Shown: positions 16,201-24,927, counted from the first letter of the stretch. The stretch is 64,000 bases of DNA from Pradoshia sp. D12 (GCF_008935075.1 NZ_CP044545.1:1763501-1827500); one strand, 5' to 3'. Numbers and translations: made by a program. The notes: generated from the letters alone by a model not told the origin.

Positions 16201-17010
16201 ATGAAAACGATTTTAATTAATGCTCTAAATTTACAGGGAATTTATACTAAGGTAACTCCTTGTGTTATGGCACTTGGCTATTTTGATGGTGTCCATCTGG
16301 GACACCAGCGTGTCATACAAATTGCCCGTAAAGAAGCAAATAATCGTGGATTTCCATTAGCACTAATGAGTTTTAGACCACATCCTATCAATATCTTGTC
16401 TGGCGGGAAGCGATGTATTTCTCATTTAACGACACTTTCTGAAAAAGAAATGATGCTTAATCGTTTAGGTGTGGACATATTTTATCTTGTCGATTTTACA
16501 CTTGATTTTGCAGCACTGTCACCCAAACAATTTGTTGATGCCTATTTACTAAATCTTGGTGTAACACATGTGATTGCAGGTTTTGATTTCTCTTATGGAT
16601 CTAAAGGTGTAGGAAAACTTAAACATATTCCCAATGATTCAAAATATCAAATTACTGTAACCGAGGTACAACGTGTAGACTATTTAGGTGAAAAAATTAG
16701 TTCAACAGCAATTCGACAACGATTACTATCGACCGATGTGCATGAGATTCCTCATTTTCTTGGAAAGCACTATACCGTTAAAATGCTTTGGGATGGAAAT
16801 CAATTCAAACCTATGGAGCCGAAGATGCTTCCTAATGAGGGGATTTATGAGGTTGTGTTGGAGTACGGTCAGTATAAAATCAAGTCAACTGTTTCTGTCA
16901 ACGAACATGGTAATATACGAATTATGGATTCGTTCAATAAGGTAAAAAAGGGAAATGTAAAAATTCACTGGCTGCAGCCTAGCCAATCAAGAAGTTTAAC
17001 TAGAATTTAA
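16201..17010 (+). CDS. FAD synthetase-like protein (RibF nucleotidyltransferase part, kinase part degenerate)
   Basis: A 269-residue paralogue of bifunctional RibF. The FMN adenylyltransferase half is intact: GYFDGVHLGH at 26-35, SFRPHP at 57-62, GFDFSYG near 127-133 and SSTAIR at 167-172. The riboflavin-kinase half is short and lacks the usual GFPTAN-type motif, so the protein probably makes FAD from FMN but not FMN from riboflavin. Within a flavin monooxygenase/reductase operon it is inferred to raise the local FAD supply. Earlier in-frame ATG codons exist, but 16201 is best spaced from GAAGGAG at 16186-16192. Confidence 0.8.
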   Translation: MKTILINALNLQGIYTKVTPCVMALGYFDGVHLGHQRVIQIARKEANNRGFPLALMSFRPHPINILSGGKRCISHLTTLSEKEMMLNRLGVDIFYLVDFTLDFAALSPKQFVDAYLLNLGVTHVIAGFDFSYGSKGVGKLKHIPNDSKYQITVTEVQRVDYLGEKISSTAIRQRLLSTDVHEIPHFLGKHYTVKMLWDGNQFKPMEPKMLPNEGIYEVVLEYGQYKIKSTVSVNEHGNIRIMDSFNKVKKGNVKIHWLQPSQSRSLTRI

Positions 17011-17029
17011 TCTTTAGAGGAGGGGAGTT

Positions 17030-17818
17030 ATGGTAACAGAGCAATTAATATCTAATGTAATTCAACTGCTTGATAAAGCACATGAAAAACATCAATCAAT
17101 TATACCACTTACAATACAAGAGCCGACAATGACTATTGATGATGCCTATGCCATTCAAGTCAAACGAATTAAAATTGCAACAATGCTAGGTGATCGTATC
17201 ACAGGCAAAAAAATTGGTTTAACATCATTTGCAATGCAAAATCTCTTAGGTGTAGATCAACCGGACTATGGACATCTTTTAGAGTCGATGTATGTAGAAG
17301 AGGGGGCAGAAATTTCCCTAAGTCAATTATTTCAACCAAAAATTGAAGGCGAAATTGCATTTGTACTTAAGGAAGATTTAGTTGGCCCAAATGTTACTGT
17401 AGATGATGTTCTACGGGCAACAGATTATGTTGTACCTGCCCTTGAAGTTGTTGATAGCCGTATTAAAGATTGGAAAATAAAACTTGAAGATACGGTTGCC
17501 GACAATGCCTCTTGTGGACTTTATGTTCTTGGATCAAATAAAGTTCACATAAGTGACGTAAATTTAATTAGCATTCATATGCAACTTTTAAAAAATAACC
17601 AAGTGATTAATGAAGGAAAAGGGATGGATGTTTTAGGAGATCCGGCTCTATGTGTTGCTTGGTTAGCGAATAAATTATCGGAATATGGTGTCACACTTAA
17701 AGCCGGGGAGGTTATTTTATCAGGTGCCTTATCCGCAGCGGTAGTAGTAGAAAAAGGAGATCAGTTTACAGCCAAGTTTACACAAATTGGTGAAGTAAAT
17801 GTTCACTTTGTGGAATAA
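17030..17818 (+). CDS. 2-oxopent-4-enoate hydratase (DmpE/MhpD type)
   Basis: Adds water to 2-oxopent-4-enoate (2-hydroxypenta-2,4-dienoate) to form 4-hydroxy-2-oxovalerate for the aldolase. The 262-residue protein belongs to the fumarylacetoacetate hydrolase-like fold; the metal-binding acids are visible as Glu106 and Glu108 in PKIEGEIAF and Glu139 in PALEVVDSRI. It completes the set of lower-pathway enzymes. AGAGGAGGGG precedes the ATG, and the operon terminator lies about 110 bases downstream. Confidence 0.92.
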   Translation: MVTEQLISNVIQLLDKAHEKHQSIIPLTIQEPTMTIDDAYAIQVKRIKIATMLGDRITGKKIGLTSFAMQNLLGVDQPDYGHLLESMYVEEGAEISLSQLFQPKIEGEIAFVLKEDLVGPNVTVDDVLRATDYVVPALEVVDSRIKDWKIKLEDTVADNASCGLYVLGSNKVHISDVNLISIHMQLLKNNQVINEGKGMDVLGDPALCVAWLANKLSEYGVTLKAGEVILSGALSAAVVVEKGDQFTAKFTQIGEVNVHFVE

Positions 17819-17929
17819 ATTTAGACCCAATATGACTTTGATAAAATAACTATCCAACTAAGAGCATTGAATTAGCAAATAAAACCTATTGGCAGCTACT
17901 TCCATGAAGTGCAACCTTTCATAAGGTTA

Positions 17930-17970
17930 GAAAAAATCCGTTTTCCTTTAGAAAGCGGATTTTCTATAAT
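17930..17970 (+). terminator. Terminator of the meta-cleavage operon
   Basis: The stem AAAATCCGTTTTC / GAAAGCGGATTTT with a short CTTTA loop is followed by a T-rich stretch, downstream of the hydratase gene. Confidence 0.75.
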
Positions 17971-18299
17971 TTACAATATTGTTTTATTGCACTTCTTTTT
18001 CTATTTCAGATTTTTTAAATACCAGCATCCTTAAGAGAGGCTTCAGAACTTAGTGGCGGTTATGTCCAATTTTGTCCCATTATGCCCCGTCTTAATCTTA
18101 GCTACTTCTAATTTTTTAACTCTTCGTTTTTGATGTATGTCATTAATAACTTTCTTCCTTTAGGTAAATGAAAGGCTCTTGCATTAAAGCTACCATAATT
18201 AATGTAGGGGAATTGGCGGTTCTAAACATGATTACTGGGTTATTTTTCATTCCAATATTTTTAAAAAAGTCATAAGTATGATTTTTTAAGTTTGCTAAT
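17971..18299. other. Intergenic region with possible minus-strand remnant
   Basis: A minus-strand open frame of 69 codons (18143-18352) overlaps the end of the LysR gene in another frame. Its C-terminal part, NSPTLIMVALMQEPFIY, looks protein-like, but there is no ribosome-binding site and I cannot assign it. It may be a residue of a lost gene. Confidence 0.3.
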
Positions 18300-19211
18300 T
18301 TAAATGTCAATATATTTATTAAATTGTTTTTTTGCAAATTCCACCATAACACGTGTTATTTCTGAATAGTTAGTATTATTTAACCTCACAAAACCAATAA
18401 ATTGGTTTTGTGGAAAAGGTACTATTAAATCAATGAGAACAATATCCTCTTGTTGAATAAAATAAGGATCAGTTATGAAACTATAATTTAAGCCTATGGT
18501 AATAGCAGTATTATTTGAAAGACTTTTACGGATTGAATCTAAATTATTTGTTCTTAAAGCAATATCTATCTTATCAAAATTATTATCACTAGATAAAATA
18601 TCCATTATTTTATAATCATCATGAATTGCTATTGGATAGTCACTAATATCTGAAAGTGTGACTGATATCTTTTTGGCAAGTGGAGATGTATGATTTACCG
18701 CAATCACAGTTTTACAAGAAGTTACTTTTTCAAAGTAATATTCCTTTTTTTCTAATTGATCTTTATCATCAAATGCTAAAAGAGCAATGTCGATATCTTG
18801 ATTTAACAGTTTCTCATATATTTGTGTTGTACTTCCTTCGAATAGGTTGGATTTTATTAGAGGATAAGTTTTTTTAAAATCTGAGAAGGAGTCAATTATT
18901 AAGGGCATAAAACCGGGTAATGAACCGAATCTTATGGTTCCATTAAGTTCATTCTTGATTATTTGGATGGTTTCATTTAGAATCTCAATTTTTAAAATTA
19001 TTTCCCTAGCTTTATTAATTATTAATTGTCCCTCTTTAGTAGGAATTGTACCAGATCGAGACCTTTTAAATAATTTGATATTAATTTCCTTCTCAAATTG
19101 TGATAAAGATTGGCTTAATGTTGGTAAAGTGATATTTCGATTATTTGCCGCTAATGTTAAAGACTTTGTTTTAGATATTTCTACAATGTTTGCTAGTTGT
19201 TCTAAGTTCAA
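18300..19211 (-). CDS. LysR-type transcriptional regulator
   Basis: A 303-residue LysR-family regulator with an N-terminal winged helix-turn-helix (LEQLANIVEISKTKSLTLAA near residues 2-21) and a substrate-binding-like effector domain from about 90. A TTG at 19211 is preferred as start because AAGGGGTG lies eight bases upstream; the alternative GTG at 19220 overlaps that site. It is divergent from the short-chain dehydrogenase gene, the usual arrangement for a LysR regulator and its target. The coinducer is unknown. Codon usage is very AT-rich. Confidence 0.85.
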   Translation of the reverse strand: MNLEQLANIVEISKTKSLTLAANNRNITLPTLSQSLSQFEKEINIKLFKRSRSGTIPTKEGQLIINKAREIILKIEILNETIQIIKNELNGTIRFGSLPGFMPLIIDSFSDFKKTYPLIKSNLFEGSTTQIYEKLLNQDIDIALLAFDDKDQLEKKEYYFEKVTSCKTVIAVNHTSPLAKKISVTLSDISDYPIAIHDDYKIMDILSSDNNFDKIDIALRTNNLDSIRKSLSNNTAITIGLNYSFITDPYFIQQEDIVLIDLIVPFPQNQFIGFVRLNNTNYSEITRVMVEFAKKQFNKYIDI

Positions 19212-19375
19212 TATATTCACCCCTTATATACTTAAAAAATAACTAAGTTAACTTAAATATAATTAAATATATTTAAAATAACAATTCATTTATAATAAAA
19301 ATGTACTAAAATTTTCACAAATTAAATTATTATGACATTGACATTATATTCTTTTGTCATAAAGGAGGATTTGAA

Positions 19376-20134
19376 ATGAGATTACAAAATAAAGTAGCTA
19401 TTATTACTGGAGCTGCAAGCGGAATGGGTGCAGAAGAGGCAAAACTATTTGCTAAAGAAGGAGCAAAAGTAGTTGCAACTGACGTACAATATGAAAAATT
19501 AGAAGAGGTTGTAAATGAAATTATTCGTAATGGCGGAGACGCCTATGCAATAAAGCATAATGTAGCTTCTTCTGAAGAATGGGAATTTGTTGTTGAACAA
19601 GCAGTAGCTACTTATGGTAAGGTAGATATTTTAATAAACAATGCAGGGATCGGTGGTAAAAATCAATTTGGTACACCAGAAACAACTGAATTGGATGAAT
19701 GGGACATGGTAATAAATATCAATCTTAAAAGTACTTTTTTAGGTATGAAGTACGTCCTACCTATTATGAAAAAAGTTGGGAGCGGTTCCATTGTTAACAT
19801 ATCATCTATAGCTGCAATGATTGGTACAGCAGGTCCAACTGCTTATACTGCAACAAAAGGTGCAATCCGTTCGATGACAAAAAATGTTGCTGCAAGTTAT
19901 GGTAAATTTAATATTCGAGTGAATTCGGTTCATCCCGGCTTTATTAATACACCAATGATGAAAGGTACATTAGAAGATGAAAAAGCTTCTGAACATATTA
20001 CATCCATTATTCCATTAGGCCGTCCATCTGAACCAATTGAAGTGGCACAGGGAGTATTATTCCTTGCATCAGATGAAGCAAGTTATTTAACAGGTACTGA
20101 ATTAGTGATTGATGGTGGAGCTACAATAATTTAA
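19376..20134 (+). CDS. Short-chain dehydrogenase/reductase
   Basis: A 252-residue classical SDR oxidoreductase. It has the NAD(P)-binding TGAASGMG at 11-18, NNAG at 88-91, catalytic Ser143/Ser144, Tyr157 and Lys161 (YTATK), and Asn116. Asp36 at the end of the second strand suggests preference for NAD(H). It probably interconverts an alcohol and a ketone; the substrate is not predictable. It may process an aromatic-derived diol in the same island, and is likely controlled by the divergent LysR gene. GGAGG lies before the ATG. Confidence 0.85.
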   Translation: MRLQNKVAIITGAASGMGAEEAKLFAKEGAKVVATDVQYEKLEEVVNEIIRNGGDAYAIKHNVASSEEWEFVVEQAVATYGKVDILINNAGIGGKNQFGTPETTELDEWDMVININLKSTFLGMKYVLPIMKKVGSGSIVNISSIAAMIGTAGPTAYTATKGAIRSMTKNVAASYGKFNIRVNSVHPGFINTPMMKGTLEDEKASEHITSIIPLGRPSEPIEVAQGVLFLASDEASYLTGTELVIDGGATII

Positions 20135-20180
20135 TCACCATCAATAAATGCTATTTAAAGGTTATACAAATTTTGTGAAT

Positions 20181-20216
20181 AGAAGCTATTTTGTTCAATT
20201 AATAGCTTCTTTTTTA
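20181..20216 (+). terminator. Terminator of the short-chain dehydrogenase gene
   Basis: The perfect 10-bp stem AGAAGCTATT / AATAGCTTCT is followed by six T residues. Confidence 0.9.
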
Positions 20217-20947
20217 TTAGAAATTTAATAAATTTTTATTTACGTATAATCAGAATAGAAACAACCAACGAAAAAATAATCCTTATATATCTTCCGGAAT
20301 TTTTCTGATCTTTTTTAGTAGTCCTATTAATAGTATTATAAAATTTAATAATAGAGATACATAAGAACTGAAATTATAAGTTATCAAGCTATAGACAAAT
20401 AACATACAAAAATTATTAACGTTGCTAGCATACTTTCCCTCCTAAATATTAAAAGCTCCTTAAAAACTACAAAAGTCAATTAACATTCCTACAATAAGCT
20501 AAAAATCACTACTCACTACTAAAAATAGACTACCCAAAAATCAGAAAAAATGAACTTTTATAAAATTATCTAAGAATTAAATTGGAAATGAATACTATCC
20601 TGTAGTGTAAAAACTATAGCATATCGGCCTTGATGCGGAAGAATAATCTAATAATATTTAAGATTCACTTATGTTAGAATATTCACAAACAAAGTGAAAG
20701 GAGAGCTAGTTTTGAAATCTATTTTACTAAAGTAGTAGGTTGATTGAGCATATATCTTCTTGTAATACAAAATTCCCATCTTATTTAACTAACGTTGTTG
20801 TAACGCTTGATATTAGTGGTTTCTAATTATACAGAATTGCCTTTTCTAAATGATTAGATGTATCTTTACCTATAATAGAAAATTCCCAGCCTTAACCGAA
20901 AAGTCATTCATATCAAGGGATACAGCAATTTTCTATTTGTATACCAT
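20217..20947. other. Long AT-rich non-coding stretch in the island
   Basis: About 730 bases with no supported gene. A good ribosome-binding site (AAAGGAGAGC, about 20696-20705) precedes a TTG-started frame that stops after seven codons, which looks like the start of a gene whose body has been deleted. Consistent with decay of the right end of the island. Confidence 0.4.
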
Positions 20948-20974
20948 AAAAAAGATAGACCATAAAGTCTATCT
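20948..20974 (-). terminator. Terminator of the integrase gene
   Basis: The 8-bp stem AGATAGAC / GTCTATCT is followed on the minus strand by six T residues, 13 bases beyond the integrase stop codon. Confidence 0.8.
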
Positions 20975-20986
20975 AAAGAGTGTTGA

Positions 20987-21901
20987 TTATACCTCCAATG
21001 TATTTAATGGATTATACTTGTCGTTTTGTTCTTTTAAATCATTTCCCCACATGGCAGCGTATTTTTCGGTTACGGCTATTGAGGAATGTCTCATTAGTTT
21101 TTGGATAGCAAATGTACTCATTCCAGAATGGATGCATCGTTGACAGAAGGTGTGTCGGAAAGTATGGGCTGATAATCTGACATCTTTAAAATTCATAATT
21201 CGTGCTAACCGTTTAAATACATTTTTTAAGGCATCGGGTGTGAATTCTTAGTTGTAACGATTAGTAAAGATATAATCACTTAAATACTCACGGCCAAATA
21301 CTTGTTCACAGTATAGGTGGTAGGAAGACAATTCGTGAATAACCTTCTCTGTCACAGGAATAGATTCGCGCTTACGGTTTTTACCGAATAAAGAAAGGGT
21401 TTGATTACCTATGTCTAAATCAGTCCATTTTAGTGTAGTAAGTTCAGATAACCTGATGCCTGTACCAATTAAAACAATAATGTTTGTATGATCTCGATAG
21501 GCAACAAAGGGCTTTTTTCTATTAATCCTTCTATAGTAATGGAGCAGTTGTTTAATGTGATAATCCGTAAATACATCTATTCGGATATCTTCTTTGGCTT
21601 TGGGTACTTTGGTGGCAGGGCTCTTTTTAATTACTTCACATTCAACCATATTATTAAAGAAGGCTCTTGTACGATGTAACTTAGTGTTTGTGGTAGTAGG
21701 CTTATTACCCTTGTCCTTACAGTGAATTATGTATTGTTTAACATGAGAAGGGGAGACATCTTCAACAATAAGAACTTCATTCTCGTTGAAAAAGCGTAAC
21801 ATTTCGTTGAGGATTAACTTGTAAGTTTCCATAGTCTGTGGAGTTACATTTTTAAACTCTCTGTCTTCATAAAAATCTTGGATAACAAACTTTAGTAACA
21901 T
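20987..21901 (-). pseudogene. Tyrosine recombinase (phage-type integrase) with an in-frame stop
   Basis: About 305 codons of a XerC/phage-type integrase. A SAM-like DNA-binding domain is followed by a catalytic domain with the first Arg in GTGIRLSELT, His-x-x-Arg in HTFRHTF, and the closing Tyr in TEKYAAM. A TAA at 21248-21250 (+ coordinates) interrupts it between NRYN and EFTPDALKN; the frame continues unchanged, so a single nonsense substitution separates the first Arg from the rest of the active site. The start is the ATG ending at 21901, with TGAGGTGG upstream. The right direct repeat lies about 150 bases upstream, as expected for int and attP. Confidence 0.85.
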
Positions 21902-22022
21902 AGAAAATACCACCTCACATGATTTTGTGAAGTGGTCGTTGAGTATCGTAACAGGTTTTGCTACGACCATAACATTTTAGGTTATGAGAAAGTTGATTCA
22001 AACCTTGCTACGACTATAAGTA

Positions 22023-22064
22023 TGATCCCGACTGGGTTCGAACCAGCGACCCCCACCCTGTCAA
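22023..22064 (-). pseudogene. 3' half of a tRNA (anticodon loop to acceptor), probably tRNA-Val GAC
   Basis: On the minus strand the sequence reads a loop TTGACAG, stem half GGTGG, variable GGGTC, T-arm GCTGG-TTCGAAC-CCAGT, acceptor CGGGATC and discriminator A, all with correct lengths. The matching 5' half is missing: the bases before the loop are AGTAA instead of CCACC. The break is therefore in the anticodon arm, inside the direct repeat. Confidence 0.6.
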
Positions 22065-22079
22065 TTTACTAGTCTGAAT
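22051..22079 (+). repeat. Right copy of the 29-bp direct repeat (candidate attR)
   Basis: Identical to 8176-8204 except at 22072. It overlaps the anticodon-loop part of the tRNA 3' half and lies about 150 bases upstream of the integrase start. Confidence 0.6.
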
Positions 22080-22416
22080 TTCTAAATTTAATCAAAGTAA
22101 GATAGTTTCTATTTTTTCATATAGACCGCAAACAATAACGGATTATTCATTCAAGCATTCTTCGGATTGCTTTTTTATATTTCTTTTTCATTATTATTGC
22201 AGGAAATATAGTTCTTGCTTGTCGAATTAATTATTTGGGAGATAGTTGAGTGTTTTAGCGGGAAGAGATTTTAAGAGATTGATGTTCCGTGTGAATATCA
22301 GAAGTAAAATTGATTCCTCCCATCACTTGGAAAGAATATACTGCTGCAAGTCCAGTGAATATGTTATGCCTAATTAATTCGGAATATTTTGATTTTGGAA
22401 AAGGGGGATACAGTAA
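22080..22416. other. Intergenic region before the acyl-CoA ligase
   Basis: Contains a UUCG-loop terminator at 22153-22177 but no gene. The sequence becomes less AT-rich to the right, outside the putative island. Confidence 0.4.
22153..22177 (+). terminator. UUCG-loop terminator-like hairpin
   Basis: AAGCATTC-TTCG-GATTGCTT has one internal T-T mismatch and is followed by six T residues. The gene it once served is not visible, which suggests deletion near the island junction. Confidence 0.55.
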
Positions 22417-24009
22417 ATGAACATACCATTAATACTTACGCAATTCTTAGACAGGGCCGTAAGCTTGTATGGGGACAAGCAGGCTATCATATGTGAAGAT
22501 AGGGTATTTACATATCATGAACTAAATGAAAGAGTTAATCGGTTATCTCACGGTTTAAAGAATTTTGGGGTTCAAAAAGGGGATCGTATTGCCTACTTAG
22601 CGCCAAACTCTGTTGAAATGCTGGAGGGCTTTTATGGGATTTTCCAATTGGGTGGTGTGATGGTACCACTTAATAGTCGATTAAAGCCAGATGATTATCA
22701 ATTTATTTTAAACCATAGTGAATCGAAAATCTTATTCGTTGATCAAGACCTTTACCATTTGATTTTGCCAATTAAAGATAAGCTAAAGACGATTGAAAAA
22801 ATTATTGTTCATTATAAAGATTCAGAGACAGAAGAGGTAGGATATGATGTTTGGTTGGAAGAGCAAAGTGACGAGGCATTTGAGAGATTTCCTTTAGAAG
22901 AAGATGATGTATCCAGCCTTCTTTATACAAGTGGAACAACCGGGAATCCAAAGGGAGTCATGCTGACTCATCGGAATAACTATATTCATGCGTTAAGTAC
23001 TATGCATCATCTTCGCATAACGGATGAAGATGTGTTACTTCATGTCTTACCGATGTTTCATGTAAATGGTTGGGGTTCTCCGTTTTATTATACGGCTAAC
23101 GGTGTTACTCAGGTCTGCTCTCGAAAAACGACGCCTGAGATGATTTTTTCTGCCCTCGAAAAACATAAAGTAAACGTTATGCATATGGCTCCAACCGTGT
23201 TAAATGCACTCCTGCAATATTACGACCAGAATAGCTCAAATATTGAACAAGCAGTTCGAGTTGTCATTGCCGGTTCGGCACCACCGCCAGCCTTTGTTAG
23301 ACGAGTGGAAAAAGAGCTGGGCTGGGATTTCATACAAGTATATGGAATGACTGAATCTTCTCCTTTAAGCTTGATTTCAGTTGTTCGCTCAGAATTAAAG
23401 GAATTATCTACTGAGGAACAATACCGAATTAAATCGAAGGCGGGGATATCGATGGTTGGCTGTGAAGTTAAAGTTGTGACTGAGCATGGCGAAGAAGTCG
23501 AGCATAACGGTAAAGAGATTGGGGAAGTCATTACAAGAAGTAATGGAGTCATGTTAGGATACTGGAAGAATGAAGAGGCAACGATGGAGGCGATTAAAAA
23601 CGGATGGCTTCATACGGGAGATATGGCTACTGTAGATGAATATGGACATATTGATATTGTCGATAGGAAGAAAGACGTTATCATAAGCGGCGGAGAAAAT
23701 ATTTCTTCCATCGAGGTTGAGGGAGTGTTATATGACCACCCCGATGTATTAGAAGCAGCGGTGATTGCTGTTCCTCATGAAAAGTGGGGAGAAACTCCGC
23801 ATGCCTTTATTGTTCAAAGAGAGGGACGAAACGTGACTGAAGAGGAATTAATAGCATTTACAAGAGAGAGGTTAGCTCATTTTAAAGCGATAACAGGAGC
23901 AACCTTTGTAAGCGAACTACCAAAGACAGCTTCTGGGAAAATACAAAAGGTAGTCCTTCGTAATGATTACTGGGAGGCAGCCGGAAAAGGCGGGAAATTC
24001 GTCAATTAA
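22417..24009 (+). CDS. Acyl-CoA synthetase (AMP-forming)
   Basis: A 530-residue ANL-family ligase that adenylates a carboxylic acid and transfers it to coenzyme A. It has the AMP-binding signature YTSGTTGNPKGVMLTHRN near 170-187, GMTESSP near 310, TGDMATVDEYG near 405-415 and the catalytic Lys motif PKTASGKIQK near 507-516. It resembles fatty acid--CoA ligases of beta-oxidation clusters; the chain length is not predictable. Monocistronic by appearance: AAAAGGGGG before the start and a terminator after the stop. It precedes the TetR/leucine operon and may be functionally related. Confidence 0.88.
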   Translation: MNIPLILTQFLDRAVSLYGDKQAIICEDRVFTYHELNERVNRLSHGLKNFGVQKGDRIAYLAPNSVEMLEGFYGIFQLGGVMVPLNSRLKPDDYQFILNHSESKILFVDQDLYHLILPIKDKLKTIEKIIVHYKDSETEEVGYDVWLEEQSDEAFERFPLEEDDVSSLLYTSGTTGNPKGVMLTHRNNYIHALSTMHHLRITDEDVLLHVLPMFHVNGWGSPFYYTANGVTQVCSRKTTPEMIFSALEKHKVNVMHMAPTVLNALLQYYDQNSSNIEQAVRVVIAGSAPPPAFVRRVEKELGWDFIQVYGMTESSPLSLISVVRSELKELSTEEQYRIKSKAGISMVGCEVKVVTEHGEEVEHNGKEIGEVITRSNGVMLGYWKNEEATMEAIKNGWLHTGDMATVDEYGHIDIVDRKKDVIISGGENISSIEVEGVLYDHPDVLEAAVIAVPHEKWGETPHAFIVQREGRNVTEEELIAFTRERLAHFKAITGATFVSELPKTASGKIQKVVLRNDYWEAAGKGGKFVN

Positions 24010-24089
24010 TAAAATATCAACTGAAGATTATTATGATAGGTAACTAGTAGGATTAGATTAGGAAAAATAAGTATAATCAATATAAAAAA

Positions 24090-24116
24090 GACTCGCTATC
24101 TGATTAGCGAGTTTTA
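24090..24116 (+). terminator. Terminator of the acyl-CoA synthetase gene
   Basis: The perfect 8-bp stem ACTCGCTA / TAGCGAGT has a six-base loop and a T-rich tail. Confidence 0.85.
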
Positions 24117-24251
24117 ACTTTCTTAGAATCTATTTAATGGTGCTACATATTTCGATTTAATTAATTAATTTAAGAACTACACTCAAAGTAGATTTCACAT
24201 TCATTTTTAACTATCCAATCAAAACCTAAATATTTGAATAAATAAAATAAT

Positions 24252-24281
24252 TTGACAATTTCAAGAAGTTTAAGTTAGAAT
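24252..24281 (+). promoter_or_regulatory. Promoter of the TetR gene
   Basis: TTGACA at 24252-24257 and TAGAAT at 24276-24281, 18 bases apart, form a sigma-A-type promoter about 30 bases before the start codon. Confidence 0.7.
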
Positions 24282-24311
24282 CTAAATCATAATAAATGAA
24301 CATGGAGAGGG

Positions 24312-24926
24312 GTGAAGAAAACGGAATTAAAGGATCGCATTCTGGATACATCTGTTAAGCTGTTTGAAAAGCATGGCTTTCATGGTGTTTCAGTAAATGA
24401 TATTGTTCAGGCCAGTGATACTTCAAAGGGTGGTTTTTATCACCATTTTCAATCAAAGGATGAATTGCTTTTCTCTATACACGACACATTTATCTCCTAT
24501 GTCTTGCGTAAAGCCAAAGAGGCTATCCACCATTATCAAACTCCACCAGAGAAACTTCAGCAGATTATTTACTCGTTTACGAAAGTATTTGATCTCTACC
24601 AATCTCACATATCAGTCTTTTATCAGGAAAGTAAATATTTAAAACCGGAACTGGATTCAACTATTAAACTGAAGCGGGATGAGTTCAGGCTATTAATATA
24701 CGAAGTCATTAAAGAAGGTCAGGATTCCGGAGATTTTCGAAAAGAGATTCCTTTTGAAATTAGTGGTTTGGCCATTTTGGGAATTGTGAACTGGACCTCA
24801 AAATGGTACCAACGAAACGGGCCATTGCCGATGGATCAGATTTCTGTGTATTTTACTGACTTTATTATGCATGCTCTATTAACGGAAGAGGCAAAAAGGA
24901 AATACGCACATTTTTTTACCACATAA
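24312..24926 (+). CDS. TetR/AcrR-family regulator of the branched-chain acyl-CoA operon
   Basis: A 204-residue TetR-type repressor starting at GTG. The helix-turn-helix covers about residues 25-45 (VSVNDIVQASDTSKGGFYHHF), followed by an all-helical ligand domain with a KWYQ segment typical of FadR-like and YsiA-like repressors that bind acyl-CoAs. It is the first gene before the operon at 24995. An imperfect palindrome at 24952-24969 between the two genes is its probable operator. The ligand is inferred to be an acyl-CoA intermediate. Confidence 0.85.
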   Translation: MKKTELKDRILDTSVKLFEKHGFHGVSVNDIVQASDTSKGGFYHHFQSKDELLFSIHDTFISYVLRKAKEAIHHYQTPPEKLQQIIYSFTKVFDLYQSHISVFYQESKYLKPELDSTIKLKRDEFRLLIYEVIKEGQDSGDFRKEIPFEISGLAILGIVNWTSKWYQRNGPLPMDQISVYFTDFIMHALLTEEAKRKYAHFFTT

Positions 24927-24927
24927 A

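Larger units (their letters stand above)
8176..22079. mobile_element. Putative genomic island carrying an aromatic meta-cleavage pathway
   Basis: The segment is bounded by a 29-base direct repeat (8176-8204 and 22051-22079, 28 of 29 identical). Next to the right copy it contains a tyrosine-recombinase gene, and the right copy runs into a tRNA 3' half. Inside lie a self-contained catabolic regulon, a LysR regulator and a short-chain dehydrogenase, none of which continues into the flanks. This is the standard layout of an integrase-mediated island. The integrase is inactivated, so it is presumably fixed. Boundaries are inferred from the repeat alone. Confidence 0.5.

Noticed and set aside
18143-18352. 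69-codon minus-strand frame overlapping the LysR gene
   Set aside because: Overlaps the LysR coding sequence in another frame and lacks a ribosome-binding site. Noted as a possible remnant only.
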